Origin: Acidobacteriia bacterium UBA6623
GTDB taxonomy: Bacteria; Acidobacteriota; Terriglobia; Bryobacterales; UBA6623
Assembly (NCBI GenBank): GCA_002433055.1
Contig: DJHJ01000014.1
Coordinates: 1 to 64,000, forward strand
Reading direction: 5' to 3'
DNA: 64,000 nt
The notes beneath the pieces were generated by a model that worked only from the letters and a program-made list of their open reading frames with translations, was not told the DNA's origin and did not search any database. Below, piece by piece: positions 56,038 to 64,000 of the stretch. A program made the position numbers and the translations under genes. Positions within the stretch are counted from its first letter, which is position 1, and every line of letters starts with the position of its first letter.

Positions 56038-57741
56038 GTGTGGGAGAAAGTTGTGGATACGCTATTCGGTTTAAGTGCATGCATTGCGGTTCTGCCGATT
56101 CTGGCAGTGATGTTTTTTCTGGTTGTCCTCCGATGGCCTGCTACTCGTGCCATGCCAGTTGCCTATGTTATGACTTTGGCATCGGCATTGTGGTTCTGGA
56201 AAGTCCCCTGGGTTCATGCGATGGCTGCGACATTCCGAGGATGGATTATAGCTGGAACGTTGTTATGGATTGTTTTTGGAGCAATTGTTCTGCTGTTCAC
56301 ACTTAGAGAAAGTGGAGCAGTGGCAACTATACGCCGCGGCTTCATGGATGTTTCACGGGATCGCCGTGTGCAGGTCATAATCGTGGCTTGGTTGTTCGGC
56401 TCCTTTATTGAAGGTGCCGCAGGGTTCGGCACTCCAGCTGCTGTTGCCGGACCACTGCTACTGGCTTTGGGGTTTCCAGCTCTAGCGGCGGTGATGACAA
56501 CTTTGATCATCCAGAGTACGCCAGTTAGTTTTGGGGCAGTAGGAACACCGATTTTAGTTGGAATGGCTGAATCGTTAAATGTTGCTCAAGTTGAAGAAGC
56601 GATTGCAGCTGCGGGTATGACTTATCCGGATTTTATAAACCGTATAGGTGTCTTTACTGCAATTCCACATGCCATCGTAGGAACCTTTATTCCTCTGATC
56701 ATATGCTGCATGATGACGCGCTTCTTTGGTACTAATCGAACCTTTCGTGAGGGTCTTGCGATTTGGAAACTGGCTATCTTTGGTGGGCTGTGTTTTACCA
56801 TTCCTTATGTATTGTTTGGTGTATTTTTGGGGCCGGAGTTCCCCTCGCTTCTCGGTGGACTGATTGGATTGTTCTTGATGATTACTGCAGTCAGAAAGGG
56901 ATTATTTCTACCTGAAGGTGAACCATGGGAGTTTCCACCCGAAAAAGATTGGGAAGCAGACTGGAAGGGTGTTATTCGCTCTGATGTCGGCGAAGAACGT
57001 TCGCATATGACTCTTGTTCGTGCTTGGTTTCCTTATGTCTTGGTAGCAGTTTTGCTTGTGCTTACAAGACTTCCGAGTCTTCCGCTCAAAGAGCTGCTGA
57101 CTTCAGTTCAATTCGGTTGGACGAATATTTTAGGGACACCATTGTCACAGGGGTTTCAGCCTTTATATGTTCCAGGCACAATTTTTATGATCGTTTCACT
57201 AATTACAGCATTACTGCACCGCATGAAAGCTGCAGAACTCAAAAAGGCCTGGGGTGATGCCGTACGAATGCTGGCTGGTCCGGCTTTGGCGTTGATTTTT
57301 GCAGTGGCACTGGTACGCATTTTTATCGACTCCGATACGAATGAATCAGGTTTGGCCAGTATGCCTATAGTTTTAGCTGAGTTTGTTGCTCGTATAGCGC
57401 AGGGAACATGGCCCTTCTTTGCTCCGATCATTGGTGCTTTAGGCGCATTTGTGGCGGGCAGCAACACAGTTAGTGATTTGATGTTCAGCTTGTTCCAGTA
57501 TGGTGTGGCTGATCGCATCGGTGTGTCCCACCTAGTAATCTTGGGATTGCAGGCCCTTGGCGGTGCTGCTGGAAATATGATTACAGTGCACAACGTTGTC
57601 GCAGCTAGTGCCACGGTTGGCTTGGTCGGCAAGGAGGGACTGTTAATTCGGCGCACTATACTGCCGATGACCTACTATGTTGTTTTTGCTGGCCTGTTGG
57701 GGTTGCTTTTCGCCTATGTGCTCGTTCCGAATGCTTTTTAA
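56038..57741 (+). CDS. L-lactate permease family (LctP) transporter
   Basis: A 567-residue inner-membrane protein with about 12-14 helices. The family signature FGSFIEGAAGFGTPAAVAGPLL is clear, with VPILAVMFF-like helices before it and FVAGSNTVSDLMFSLFQYG near the C-terminus. LctP proteins import L-lactate, D-lactate or glycolate with protons; the substrate may be another 2-hydroxy acid. The start is GTG 56038, the only good one in frame. It is followed by a hairpin and then the CoA-transferase operon, suggesting that it feeds that pathway. Confidence 0.9.
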   Translation: MWEKVVDTLFGLSACIAVLPILAVMFFLVVLRWPATRAMPVAYVMTLASALWFWKVPWVHAMAATFRGWIIAGTLLWIVFGAIVLLFTLRESGAVATIRRGFMDVSRDRRVQVIIVAWLFGSFIEGAAGFGTPAAVAGPLLLALGFPALAAVMTTLIIQSTPVSFGAVGTPILVGMAESLNVAQVEEAIAAAGMTYPDFINRIGVFTAIPHAIVGTFIPLIICCMMTRFFGTNRTFREGLAIWKLAIFGGLCFTIPYVLFGVFLGPEFPSLLGGLIGLFLMITAVRKGLFLPEGEPWEFPPEKDWEADWKGVIRSDVGEERSHMTLVRAWFPYVLVAVLLVLTRLPSLPLKELLTSVQFGWTNILGTPLSQGFQPLYVPGTIFMIVSLITALLHRMKAAELKKAWGDAVRMLAGPALALIFAVALVRIFIDSDTNESGLASMPIVLAEFVARIAQGTWPFFAPIIGALGAFVAGSNTVSDLMFSLFQYGVADRIGVSHLVILGLQALGGAAGNMITVHNVVAASATVGLVGKEGLLIRRTILPMTYYVVFAGLLGLLFAYVLVPNAF

Positions 57742-57771
57742 CTAGGGATTTTTCGATTTGCCAATCTCTAG
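57742..57771 (+). terminator. Hairpin immediately after the LctP gene
   Basis: CTAGGGATT (57742-57750) pairs with AATCTCTAG (57763-57771) through one G-U wobble around a 12-base loop, starting at the base after the stop codon. No T-run follows, so it may attenuate or protect the message rather than end it. Confidence 0.35.
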
Positions 57772-57849
57772 TAGGATAAAGGTATCGAAAGAAATGGTCT
57801 TGATCTGCCGTTGAGTACGAAACGCCGCCTGGATTCTCACTAGGTCATT

Positions 57850-57864
57850 CTAACCCTAGGTTAG
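57850..57864. promoter_or_regulatory. 15-bp inverted repeat upstream of the CoA-transferase operon
   Basis: CTAACC and GGTTAG flank a central CTA, a perfect 6-bp dyad 29 bases before the GTG at 57894. The position fits an operator. No regulator gene is adjacent, so the controlling protein is unknown. Confidence 0.4.
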
Positions 57865-57893
57865 TGCGGCGATTCAGCCCAGAGGTTTAATTT

Positions 57894-58844
57894 GTGGCAA
57901 CGATTGAGATCGGGAGATGTGGGTCCACTGGCGTGAAACGTTCAAAGACAACCAGTAAGATTATCTCTGCCGCAGAGGCTGTGGCGACGATTGTTGATGG
58001 GAGCAATTTGACCCTGGGAGGTTTTGCTCATTCACTCACACCGATAGCTATGGTGCATGAGATGATCCGACAAGGCAAGAAGGACATTGATTTGACCTCT
58101 ATGGGGGAGTGCTGGGCAGCTGATTTTTTGGCAGGTGCAGGTGCTCTGCGCCGTGCGCGGCTTTCAAATTACATGTTCGAGGGTTATGGCCGTTGTTTGA
58201 ATTTTTCTCGTGGTGTGCAAGAAGGTCGCATACAAGTAGAAGATTACAGCCACTTTGGAATTACCTCGCGATTGCAGGCCGCAGCGCTTGGTGTTTCTTA
58301 TTTACCGATCAAAGTTATGGCGGGGACGGATATTCTAAACGTGAAGACCTTTGATGAGGATAAATACAAAACTGTCCAATGTCCTTTCACCGATGAGGAG
58401 TACGTTGCGGTTCGTTCTATTCAGCCCGATGTTGCCATCATTCATGCTTCGCGGGCCGATTTATCCGGCAATACACAGGTTTTTGGAGCCAGTTCGATTA
58501 TTGAAGAACAAGCTCGCGCGGCAAAACGTGTGATTGTGTCGGTGGAAGAGATTGTTTCCAGTGCTGAGATTATGAAAAAACCTGAATCGACGATCTTGCC
58601 GAGTTTTATGGTAGACGCAGTAGTGGAAGTCCCGTTCGGCGCTCATCCAGGTGGGATGTTCCGTTACTACAATCAAGACGATAAACACATTGGGCGGTAC
58701 TGGGAGGCTTCGCGCACTCCTGAAACTTTCCAGGAGTATTTAAACGAATTTGTTTATGGGGTACAGGATCTTTGGGGGTACCTCAAAAAAATTGGTATCC
58801 GTCAGTTAATGACACTTCGTGCTGATCCGAAGTTGGGTTACTGA
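57894..58844 (+). CDS. Class I CoA-transferase-like alpha subunit, pair 1
   Basis: A 316-residue protein of the CoA-transferase alpha (GctA/IpdA-like) family. It has the N-terminal GSNLTLGGF loop, a GRIQVEDYSHFGI segment and a conserved PDVAIIHASRADLSGNTQV, followed by VVEVPFGAHPGGM. H120 stands where the other alpha subunit of this operon has E117. It pairs with the beta subunit 35 bases downstream, which has the catalytic-type Glu, so this pair is probably a true CoA-transferase. GTG 57894 is the start. The acyl substrate is unknown. Confidence 0.85.
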   Translation: MATIEIGRCGSTGVKRSKTTSKIISAAEAVATIVDGSNLTLGGFAHSLTPIAMVHEMIRQGKKDIDLTSMGECWAADFLAGAGALRRARLSNYMFEGYGRCLNFSRGVQEGRIQVEDYSHFGITSRLQAAALGVSYLPIKVMAGTDILNVKTFDEDKYKTVQCPFTDEEYVAVRSIQPDVAIIHASRADLSGNTQVFGASSIIEEQARAAKRVIVSVEEIVSSAEIMKKPESTILPSFMVDAVVEVPFGAHPGGMFRYYNQDDKHIGRYWEASRTPETFQEYLNEFVYGVQDLWGYLKKIGIRQLMTLRADPKLGY

Positions 58845-58879
58845 CGGGAGTTCGTGTGTGAGTATGACAAGTTTGTGAT

Positions 58880-59653
58880 ATGGCAACCGTAGAATTTACG
58901 CGAGAAGAACTAATGGCCGTAGCCGCTGCCGCGGAGATTAGAGACAGTGAAGTAGCGATCATAGGCACTGGCCTGCCCATGATTGCTTCCTACTTAGCGA
59001 AGAGGACACATGCGCCGAGCGCCTCACTTTTTTTTGAATCAGGTATTATTGACGCATTTCCACGCGACTTGGCGACTGGCGTGGGTGATTTCCGCCTGAT
59101 GTCCAATTGTGTCAAGGCGTCCGGCCTTTACTATGCACTAAGTTTGCTGCAAGGCGGCCGAGTAGACTTGGGGTTTCTTGGTGCAGCTGAGGTTGATCAG
59201 TACGGCAACATCAACTCAACTGTAATCGGGAACTACATCAAACCTCAGGTGCGCCTACCTGGCAGTGGAGGAGCAAACGATATAGCTTCTTTAGCCAAGC
59301 GAGTTGTCATTATAGTGCCGCATCAGTTACGTAAATTCCCCGAGCGTGTTCAATATATCACCACGCCTGGTCATCTAGACGGTGTTGGGGCTAGAGAACG
59401 TGCCGGACTCCGCGGTGCCGGGCCAGTGCGGGTCGTCACCAACCTTGCCGTCATGGGTTTTGACGATGAAACTAAGCGTATGAAATTGCGATCGCTCCAT
59501 CCAGGTGTTTCGCTTGATCAGGTACGTGAGAATACAGGGTTTGAGTTACTTGTCACTGAGCCGATTGAGGAAACACCGGCACCTACTCCGGAGCAATTGA
59601 AATTGTTACGGGAAGAAATTGACCCCGACGGAATATATATCTCAAAAAAATAG
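58880..59653 (+). CDS. Class I CoA-transferase-like beta subunit, pair 1
   Basis: A 257-residue beta subunit of the GctB/IpdB-like family. E53 in LFFESG lies where the CoA-forming glutamate of CoA-transferases occurs. The AAEVDQYGNINSTVIG core, KRVVIIVPH, the GARERAGLRGAGP loop and the C-terminal SLHPGVSLDQVRENTGFELLV are typical. It should act with the upstream alpha subunit to move CoA between carboxylic acids via a glutamyl-CoA intermediate. A 12-base gap leads to the ThDP enzyme gene. Confidence 0.86.
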   Translation: MATVEFTREELMAVAAAAEIRDSEVAIIGTGLPMIASYLAKRTHAPSASLFFESGIIDAFPRDLATGVGDFRLMSNCVKASGLYYALSLLQGGRVDLGFLGAAEVDQYGNINSTVIGNYIKPQVRLPGSGGANDIASLAKRVVIIVPHQLRKFPERVQYITTPGHLDGVGARERAGLRGAGPVRVVTNLAVMGFDDETKRMKLRSLHPGVSLDQVRENTGFELLVTEPIEETPAPTPEQLKLLREEIDPDGIYISKK

Positions 59654-59665
59654 GAAGGACCATTT

Positions 59666-61336
59666 TTGGTGGACAAAATCAAGCAAACGGGGGGTGGGGC
59701 CATTGTCGACTGCCTGAAACGAGAGGGAGTTCCATTCGTATTTGGCGTGCCGGGTGGACAGACACTGGGCATCATGGATGCTCTTTACAGCACACCGGAA
59801 ATACGGTTCATTACTGTCCACGATGAGCGTGCAGCTGCTCATATGGCTGACGGTTATGCCCGAGCTACTGGGCAACCAGGTGTCTGCTTGACAACAACCG
59901 GCCCAGGCGCGACTAATCTCCTGACTGGCATAGGAGGTGCTCTACACGATTCGAGTCCTGTTATTGCGATTACGGCAAACAACCGTGGTCGTGATCTGGC
60001 ACGGGATGATGCTCAAGAGGCTGATCACGTCGCATTGTTGCGTAGCTTAACGAAGTGGTCGTTGTTAATCACAGATATCGATCGTATACCTCATGCCGTA
60101 CGAGAGGCTTTTCGGCGTTCCCTAGGTGGTTCACCGGGTCCGGTGCACTTGGATTTTACTCGAGAGATTCTTGAAAGTGAAGAAGTAGAGTTTGCGCCAC
60201 TTGACCCATTGCAATATCGCACGGAAGGACGTGTTCAAGGAGACCTTGAGCAAGTTGAGCAAGCAGCCGTAGTGCTCTCTGCTGCAAAGTCACCAACAAT
60301 TTGGGCTGGACGTGGTGTGTTGGTCTCAGAAGCGACCGATGCTGTGGTTGAATTGGCTGAGAAAATTGATGCAGCATTGTTGACTACCTACAATGGCATC
60401 GGTGCCGTGCCCGCTGATCATCCCTTGGCATTTGGTTCGTTGAGTCGGCATGGAACGAGAGTGACTAAACAGGTGCTTGCCGAGAGCGATGTTCTCGTAG
60501 TTATAGGTAATAGTCTTAATGCTCCCACGACTTCTCGGTGGACGGTTGAGTTACCCAAGAAGGTAATTCAAATTGACCTGAATCCAGCGATGATAGGACG
60601 ACACTATCCGTTCACTGTTGGCATCAATGGTGATGCTGGGGCTGTTGCGAGGCAATTGACTGCAGCCGTTTCCCCAAAAGATGCTGCTCTTGAACAGACA
60701 CGGCGCTCTCGTATTACACAGCTACGAAAAAACCAAACCGATTGGCAAAGTAAGATTTTTCCACCTGAGCTGGGTACTGCTGAGCCCATTAAGCCGCAGT
60801 ATTTGATGCAGGCTCTGCGTCAGAGTCTTCCACGTGATGCCATCATCGTTGGTGGAGCTGGCAATCCGGGCATTTGGACTAACCTTCTCGAAATCTATGA
60901 ACCACGAACGTATATGAAACCGGTTGGCTTTGGCAATATGGGTTTTGCTCTTCCAGCCGCTATTGGTGCGAAGCTGGCACGACCCGATCGAACGGTGGCG
61001 TGTGTGATCGGTGACGGCTCCTTGGGAATGTGTATAAGCGAGATTGAGACGGCAGTTCGAGAACAAGCACCAGTTGTGATCATACTCATGGACAACTTTG
61101 GGTACGGTAATATCAAGCAGGAGCAACTCACTTATTTTGGAGGCCGCTATTTGGGAGTAGATTTCAGTGATATTGACTTCCCCAAAATAGCTCGTGGGTT
61201 TGGGGCTCAAGGGCGCCGCGTAGAAAATCCCACCGAACTACCAGCTGCTTTGGAAGAAGCTGTTGGCGCCAATGTTACTTACTTGCTTGATGTTGTTATC
61301 GATCCATCTGACAATGTTTGGACGGAGCCCTTCTAA
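59666..61336 (+). CDS. Thiamine diphosphate-dependent enzyme, acetolactate synthase-like
   Basis: A 556-residue enzyme with the three-domain ThDP decarboxylase/ligase fold. The N-terminal PYR domain has VFGVPGGQTLGIMDAL and the ThDP-activating E54 in HDERAAAHMADGYARATG. The cofactor motif GDGS...DN is at G449-D450-G451 and D476-N477. Members decarboxylate 2-oxo acids, cleave 2-hydroxyacyl-CoA or hydrolyse cyclic diones, so the reaction cannot be fixed. Sitting between two CoA-transferase-like pairs, it probably acts on a CoA ester or related 2-oxo acid. TTG 59666 is followed by GTG 59669, and AGGAAGGA precedes them. Confidence 0.88.
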   Translation: MVDKIKQTGGGAIVDCLKREGVPFVFGVPGGQTLGIMDALYSTPEIRFITVHDERAAAHMADGYARATGQPGVCLTTTGPGATNLLTGIGGALHDSSPVIAITANNRGRDLARDDAQEADHVALLRSLTKWSLLITDIDRIPHAVREAFRRSLGGSPGPVHLDFTREILESEEVEFAPLDPLQYRTEGRVQGDLEQVEQAAVVLSAAKSPTIWAGRGVLVSEATDAVVELAEKIDAALLTTYNGIGAVPADHPLAFGSLSRHGTRVTKQVLAESDVLVVIGNSLNAPTTSRWTVELPKKVIQIDLNPAMIGRHYPFTVGINGDAGAVARQLTAAVSPKDAALEQTRRSRITQLRKNQTDWQSKIFPPELGTAEPIKPQYLMQALRQSLPRDAIIVGGAGNPGIWTNLLEIYEPRTYMKPVGFGNMGFALPAAIGAKLARPDRTVACVIGDGSLGMCISEIETAVREQAPVVIILMDNFGYGNIKQEQLTYFGGRYLGVDFSDIDFPKIARGFGAQGRRVENPTELPAALEEAVGANVTYLLDVVIDPSDNVWTEPF

Positions 61337-61384
61337 GGTTATGTTGAATATTTTTACCACGCAGCCACAGCAAGGGGGAATCTA

Positions 61385-62323
61385 GTGGCTACATCGAACG
61401 CCTCCATGACAGGAAGCTCGAATTTAGTCAAGAAAGATAAGAGAGCTTCGCTTGCAGATGCAGTTCGTCTCATAGAAGACGGCAGCACCGTGGGGATCGG
61501 AGGCTCGTTGATTAGGCGTCACCCGATGGCTGTGATCTACGAGATGATTCGCCAAAACAAACGTGATCTGACCTTGCTCGGTTGGAATAACGCAGTCGAC
61601 ATGGATCTGTTGATAGGCGCCGGTTGTGTCAAGGCGGTTAAGACGGCTTATGTTGGCATGGCCATGTTGGGACTAGGACACAACTTCCGTAGAGCTGTTG
61701 AATCGGGAGAAGTAAAGGTTTTCGAACATTCCGAAAGTACGGCTATTGATGCGTTTCGCGCAGGAAGCATGGGGTGGAGTTTCGTCCCCACAAAAACACC
61801 CTTGGGGTCGGGTTTAGCAGATCACAATGAGGAAATAAAGTTTATGGATTGCCCTTATACAGGTGATCCGTATTGTGTGCTACCCGCTTTTGCTCCCGAT
61901 GTTGCGATCATTCATGCACATACCGCCGATGCTTGCGGGAATGTACAGCTTGATTCTAAGCGTGAACTTGATAATGAAGTGGATACATTAATCGCAAAGT
62001 CAGCTAACAAAGTCATTGTTTCAGTTGAACAAGTGGTTAGTGAAGATGCAATTTATCAGAACCCAGAGCTCACAATTCTCCCTAAGTTTTTCGTTGATTG
62101 TGTTGTTGAGATACCGTTGGGAGCACACCCTACGGCCTGCGATTGTAGATATGACTATGACCTAGAGTTTTTATCGAAATACCAGGAATATGCTAAGTCG
62201 CCTGAGACATTTAAGGAGTTTCTGAAACGCTATGTGTTCGATGTGGACGATCATTATCAATATTTAGATCTCATCGGCCTTCAACATCTCTTCTCCATCC
62301 AGCGACCCAAGGAGATCTCCTAA
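61385..62323 (+). CDS. CoA-transferase/IpdA-like alpha subunit, pair 2
   Basis: A 312-residue protein of the same alpha family as the gene at 57894: DGSTVGIGGSL, the VKVFEHSESTAIDAFRAG segment, PDVAIIHAHTADACGNVQL and VVEIPLGAHPTACD. E117 sits where pair 1 has H120. A glutamate in this alpha region is, as I recall, the catalytic residue of the IpdAB hydrolase. GTG 61385 is the start, with AAGGGGGAA before it. It ends directly against the ATG of the beta subunit (zero gap). Confidence 0.84.
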   Translation: MATSNASMTGSSNLVKKDKRASLADAVRLIEDGSTVGIGGSLIRRHPMAVIYEMIRQNKRDLTLLGWNNAVDMDLLIGAGCVKAVKTAYVGMAMLGLGHNFRRAVESGEVKVFEHSESTAIDAFRAGSMGWSFVPTKTPLGSGLADHNEEIKFMDCPYTGDPYCVLPAFAPDVAIIHAHTADACGNVQLDSKRELDNEVDTLIAKSANKVIVSVEQVVSEDAIYQNPELTILPKFFVDCVVEIPLGAHPTACDCRYDYDLEFLSKYQEYAKSPETFKEFLKRYVFDVDDHYQYLDLIGLQHLFSIQRPKEIS

Positions 62324-63136
62324 ATGTCTACTGACTATCGAATTCAGGAACTGCTTGCCGTCGAAGTCTCCCGCCACTTGATTGATGAGGAGGTTGTATT
62401 TATTGGTATTGGCACTGGAGGTCCAGCATTCATTAGAGCCGTTGGAATTCCACTTACTGCCTGTCGACTAGCGCAACTCAGTCATGCTCCGAACCTGGTT
62501 CCGATGCTCGGTCCATTAATCGATCCGGACTTGGATACTTTGCCCTCATCTCTACGTGATGATTATGAGTTGGTCCATTGGCACTCGAAAGCGCAAATCC
62601 CAGAACAGGAAGCTTTGGATGTCTTCAAGCGTGGCAAGATGGGTGTTGGGTTCGTTTCAGGAGCACAGATTGACCCCTATGGAAACCTCAACATAGTTGC
62701 GATCGGTGACTACGACAAACCCAAGGTAAGACTTGTTGGGCCGCTTGCCCAGACTGATCACTGTGCCTTTGCCAAGCGCACTTTTATTACGATGGAGCAC
62801 ACCAAACGTCAGTTTGTCGAAAAGGTAGATTTTATTTCTGGTGCAGGCTATTTAGGCGGCCCGGGTGAACGCGACAGAGTTGGATTGAGACAAGGTGGCC
62901 CTGGGTTAGTTTTTACCGACTATTGTGTGCTGGATTTTGATGAGAAAACTGCGCGTATGAAGATTAAATCGTTACACCCCGGAGTTGCCCTTGAGACTGT
63001 AGTAGAGAATACAGGCTTCGAATTGATAATTTCCGACGATATTGAAGTAACCCCTGAGCCAACATCAACCCAAATAGAACTAATTCGACAGCGCATAGAT
63101 CCCGAAGGGTTGTTGCTTGAAGCCAGAGTGCAGTAA
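62324..63136 (+). CDS. CoA-transferase/IpdB-like beta subunit lacking the catalytic Glu, pair 2
   Basis: A 270-residue beta subunit homologous to the gene at 58880: GAQIDPYGNLNIVAIG, the GERDRVGLRQGGP loop and SLHPGVALETVVENTGFELII. Where the first beta has LFFESGIID, this one reads PMLGPLID (residues 60-67) with no Glu in the segment, so CoA-transfer chemistry is unlikely. This fits a hydrolase of the IpdAB kind, which cleaves a C-C bond in a CoA thioester. It is fully co-translated with its alpha subunit. Confidence 0.85.
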   Translation: MSTDYRIQELLAVEVSRHLIDEEVVFIGIGTGGPAFIRAVGIPLTACRLAQLSHAPNLVPMLGPLIDPDLDTLPSSLRDDYELVHWHSKAQIPEQEALDVFKRGKMGVGFVSGAQIDPYGNLNIVAIGDYDKPKVRLVGPLAQTDHCAFAKRTFITMEHTKRQFVEKVDFISGAGYLGGPGERDRVGLRQGGPGLVFTDYCVLDFDEKTARMKIKSLHPGVALETVVENTGFELIISDDIEVTPEPTSTQIELIRQRIDPEGLLLEARVQ

Positions 63137-63173
63137 ACTCCGGATTTTCGGATAGAAAATGATCTAGGTTGCC

Positions 63174-64000
63174 ATGAAGAATCTCTTGCTGACCTTAGAC
63201 GCTGGGACAAGCGCTTGCAAAGCCGAGGTTTTTACACATACTGGCAAGTCAATTGCTTCCCATTCGGTTCCCTATCAGATCTATTCTCCCAGCCCCGGTT
63301 ATGCGGAACTTGACTTCTCTGTGCTCAATTCGGCTGTGAGGATCGCTGTTGGTAGATCGATTGAAAGTATCAACACCTCTGAACTGGCTGGCATGGCCGT
63401 CAGTGCTCAACTTGGGCTTGCCGCTATCGGTAGCGATGGCAAATTACTTGGGAATATTTTGACTTGGGCTGATCGTCGTGCCAGCGATCAAGCAAAACTA
63501 ATAGAAGCAACTTTTGGACTGAAAAAGATCTATGACGTGTGTGGTCGTCGAGTTAGTCCGGAATGGCCTTTGGCTAAAATCCTCTACTATCAACAGCATG
63601 AATCGGAGCGACATGCTGCAACCGCAAAGTATCTATCTCTAAAAGATTTTCTTGTATATCGACTAACAGGTAAGTTTGTTACCGACCCGGCGCATGCATC
63701 CTACTCGTTGCTTTACAATGTTGCAACCCAGCAATGGGAACAGGAGTTCATCCAAGCTTTTAAGATTATGGGTGATCAACTTCCTGACGTGTTTTCGGCG
63801 CACAGCATTGCGGGACACACATGGGGAGAGTTTTCGGAAGAACTAGGGCTTCCTGAGGGTACTCCAGTCATCGTTGGCGGCCCAGATGGTAGTACCGGTT
63901 CACTCGGTGCTGGCCTGGTTTCTGAACAAACCACAGTTAATGTTGCTGGCACGACGGACGTTGTTTTCAAATGTTCTAGCGAGCCCGTTTTTGACCCTTT
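63174..64000 (+). CDS. FGGY-family carbohydrate kinase, 3' end outside the window
   Basis: The first 275 codons of an FGGY kinase (full length normally about 490-520). The phosphate-1 loop is DAGTSACK (9-16), ILTWADRRAS carries the WxDxR substrate motif, LKDFLVYRLTGKFVTD and GGPDGSTGSLGAGL follow. The GGPD aspartate is the likely catalytic base. The frame is open to the last base, so the gene continues beyond 64000. It starts 37 bases after the CoA-transferase-like pair 2 on the same strand. Substrates of the family include xylulose, ribulose, gluconate, glycerol and autoinducer-2. Confidence 0.85.
   Translation, partial: MKNLLLTLDAGTSACKAEVFTHTGKSIASHSVPYQIYSPSPGYAELDFSVLNSAVRIAVGRSIESINTSELAGMAVSAQLGLAAIGSDGKLLGNILTWADRRASDQAKLIEATFGLKKIYDVCGRRVSPEWPLAKILYYQQHESERHAATAKYLSLKDFLVYRLTGKFVTDPAHASYSLLYNVATQQWEQEFIQAFKIMGDQLPDVFSAHSIAGHTWGEFSEELGLPEGTPVIVGGPDGSTGSLGAGLVSEQTTVNVAGTTDVVFKCSSEPVFDP

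Noticed and set aside
57156..57656. 166-codon frame antisense to the LctP gene
   Set aside because: The sense strand encodes a complete LctP permease with family motifs; the antisense protein has no coherent features.

Overview
The window is 64 kb of ordinary bacterial chromosome, densely coding, with moderate GC by eye. I see no transposase, integrase, phage gene, CRISPR array, rRNA or tRNA. The outer-membrane genes (a BamA/TamA-like barrel, a SurA-like chaperone and TamB), periplasmic c-type cytochromes and secreted PQQ-type beta-propellers indicate a Gram-negative (diderm), respiring heterotroph. The mix of paired PQQ-like propellers, a cytochrome c/helix-hairpin-helix fusion, DUF3500, DUF2203, M16 peptidase pairs and a clpX-lon-engB block resembles Acidobacteriota more than Proteobacteria. 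That placement is inference from gene content, not a phylogeny.

Region 0-13 kb: an FAD/Fe-S D-2-hydroxyacid dehydrogenase, three tandem EamA/DMT exporters that are clear paralogues, two small unknown genes, a DapA-like aldolase, a cytochrome c-HhH protein, two divergently transcribed PQQ-like propellers and a secreted cupin. Region 13-24 kb: a zinc-ribbon membrane protein, engB, lon and clpX on the minus strand, then a ManA-like cupin divergent from an Old-Yellow-Enzyme oxidoreductase, DUF2203 and DUF3500. Region 23-28 kb: ispD, ispF and gltX, plus a carbamoyltransferase overlapping the gltX stop.

Region 27-36 kb is a tightly packed minus-strand envelope operon (Omp85 barrel, PPIase-less SurA-like protein, TamB), followed by a divergent ThiF/MoeB enzyme and a pentahaem cytochrome. 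Region 37-51 kb: a secreted DUF5060/DUF4038 glycosidase, a ribose-type ABC ATPase and permease without a binding protein, an ArgD-type aminotransferase, a GMC oxidoreductase, a TPR-like secreted protein, a sodium:solute symporter, a MenC2/NSAR enolase-superfamily enzyme, a ZapB-like coiled coil with ZapA, and an AspC-type aminotransferase. Region 51-56 kb: a catalytic and a non-catalytic M16 peptidase in one operon, an amidohydrolase and a TPR protein.

Region 56-64 kb is the most distinctive: an LctP-type permease, then a plus-strand operon of two class I CoA-transferase-like alpha/beta pairs flanking a ThDP enzyme, ending in an FGGY sugar kinase cut by the window edge. The first beta subunit keeps the Glu expected of a CoA-transferase. 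The second has lost it, while its alpha partner carries a Glu that the first alpha lacks. This resembles the IpdAB ring-cleaving hydrolases, so the second pair may be a C-C hydrolase rather than a transferase. The operon looks like an uncharacterised catabolic pathway for a hydroxy- or oxo-acid or a sugar-derived acid; the substrate cannot be read from the sequence.
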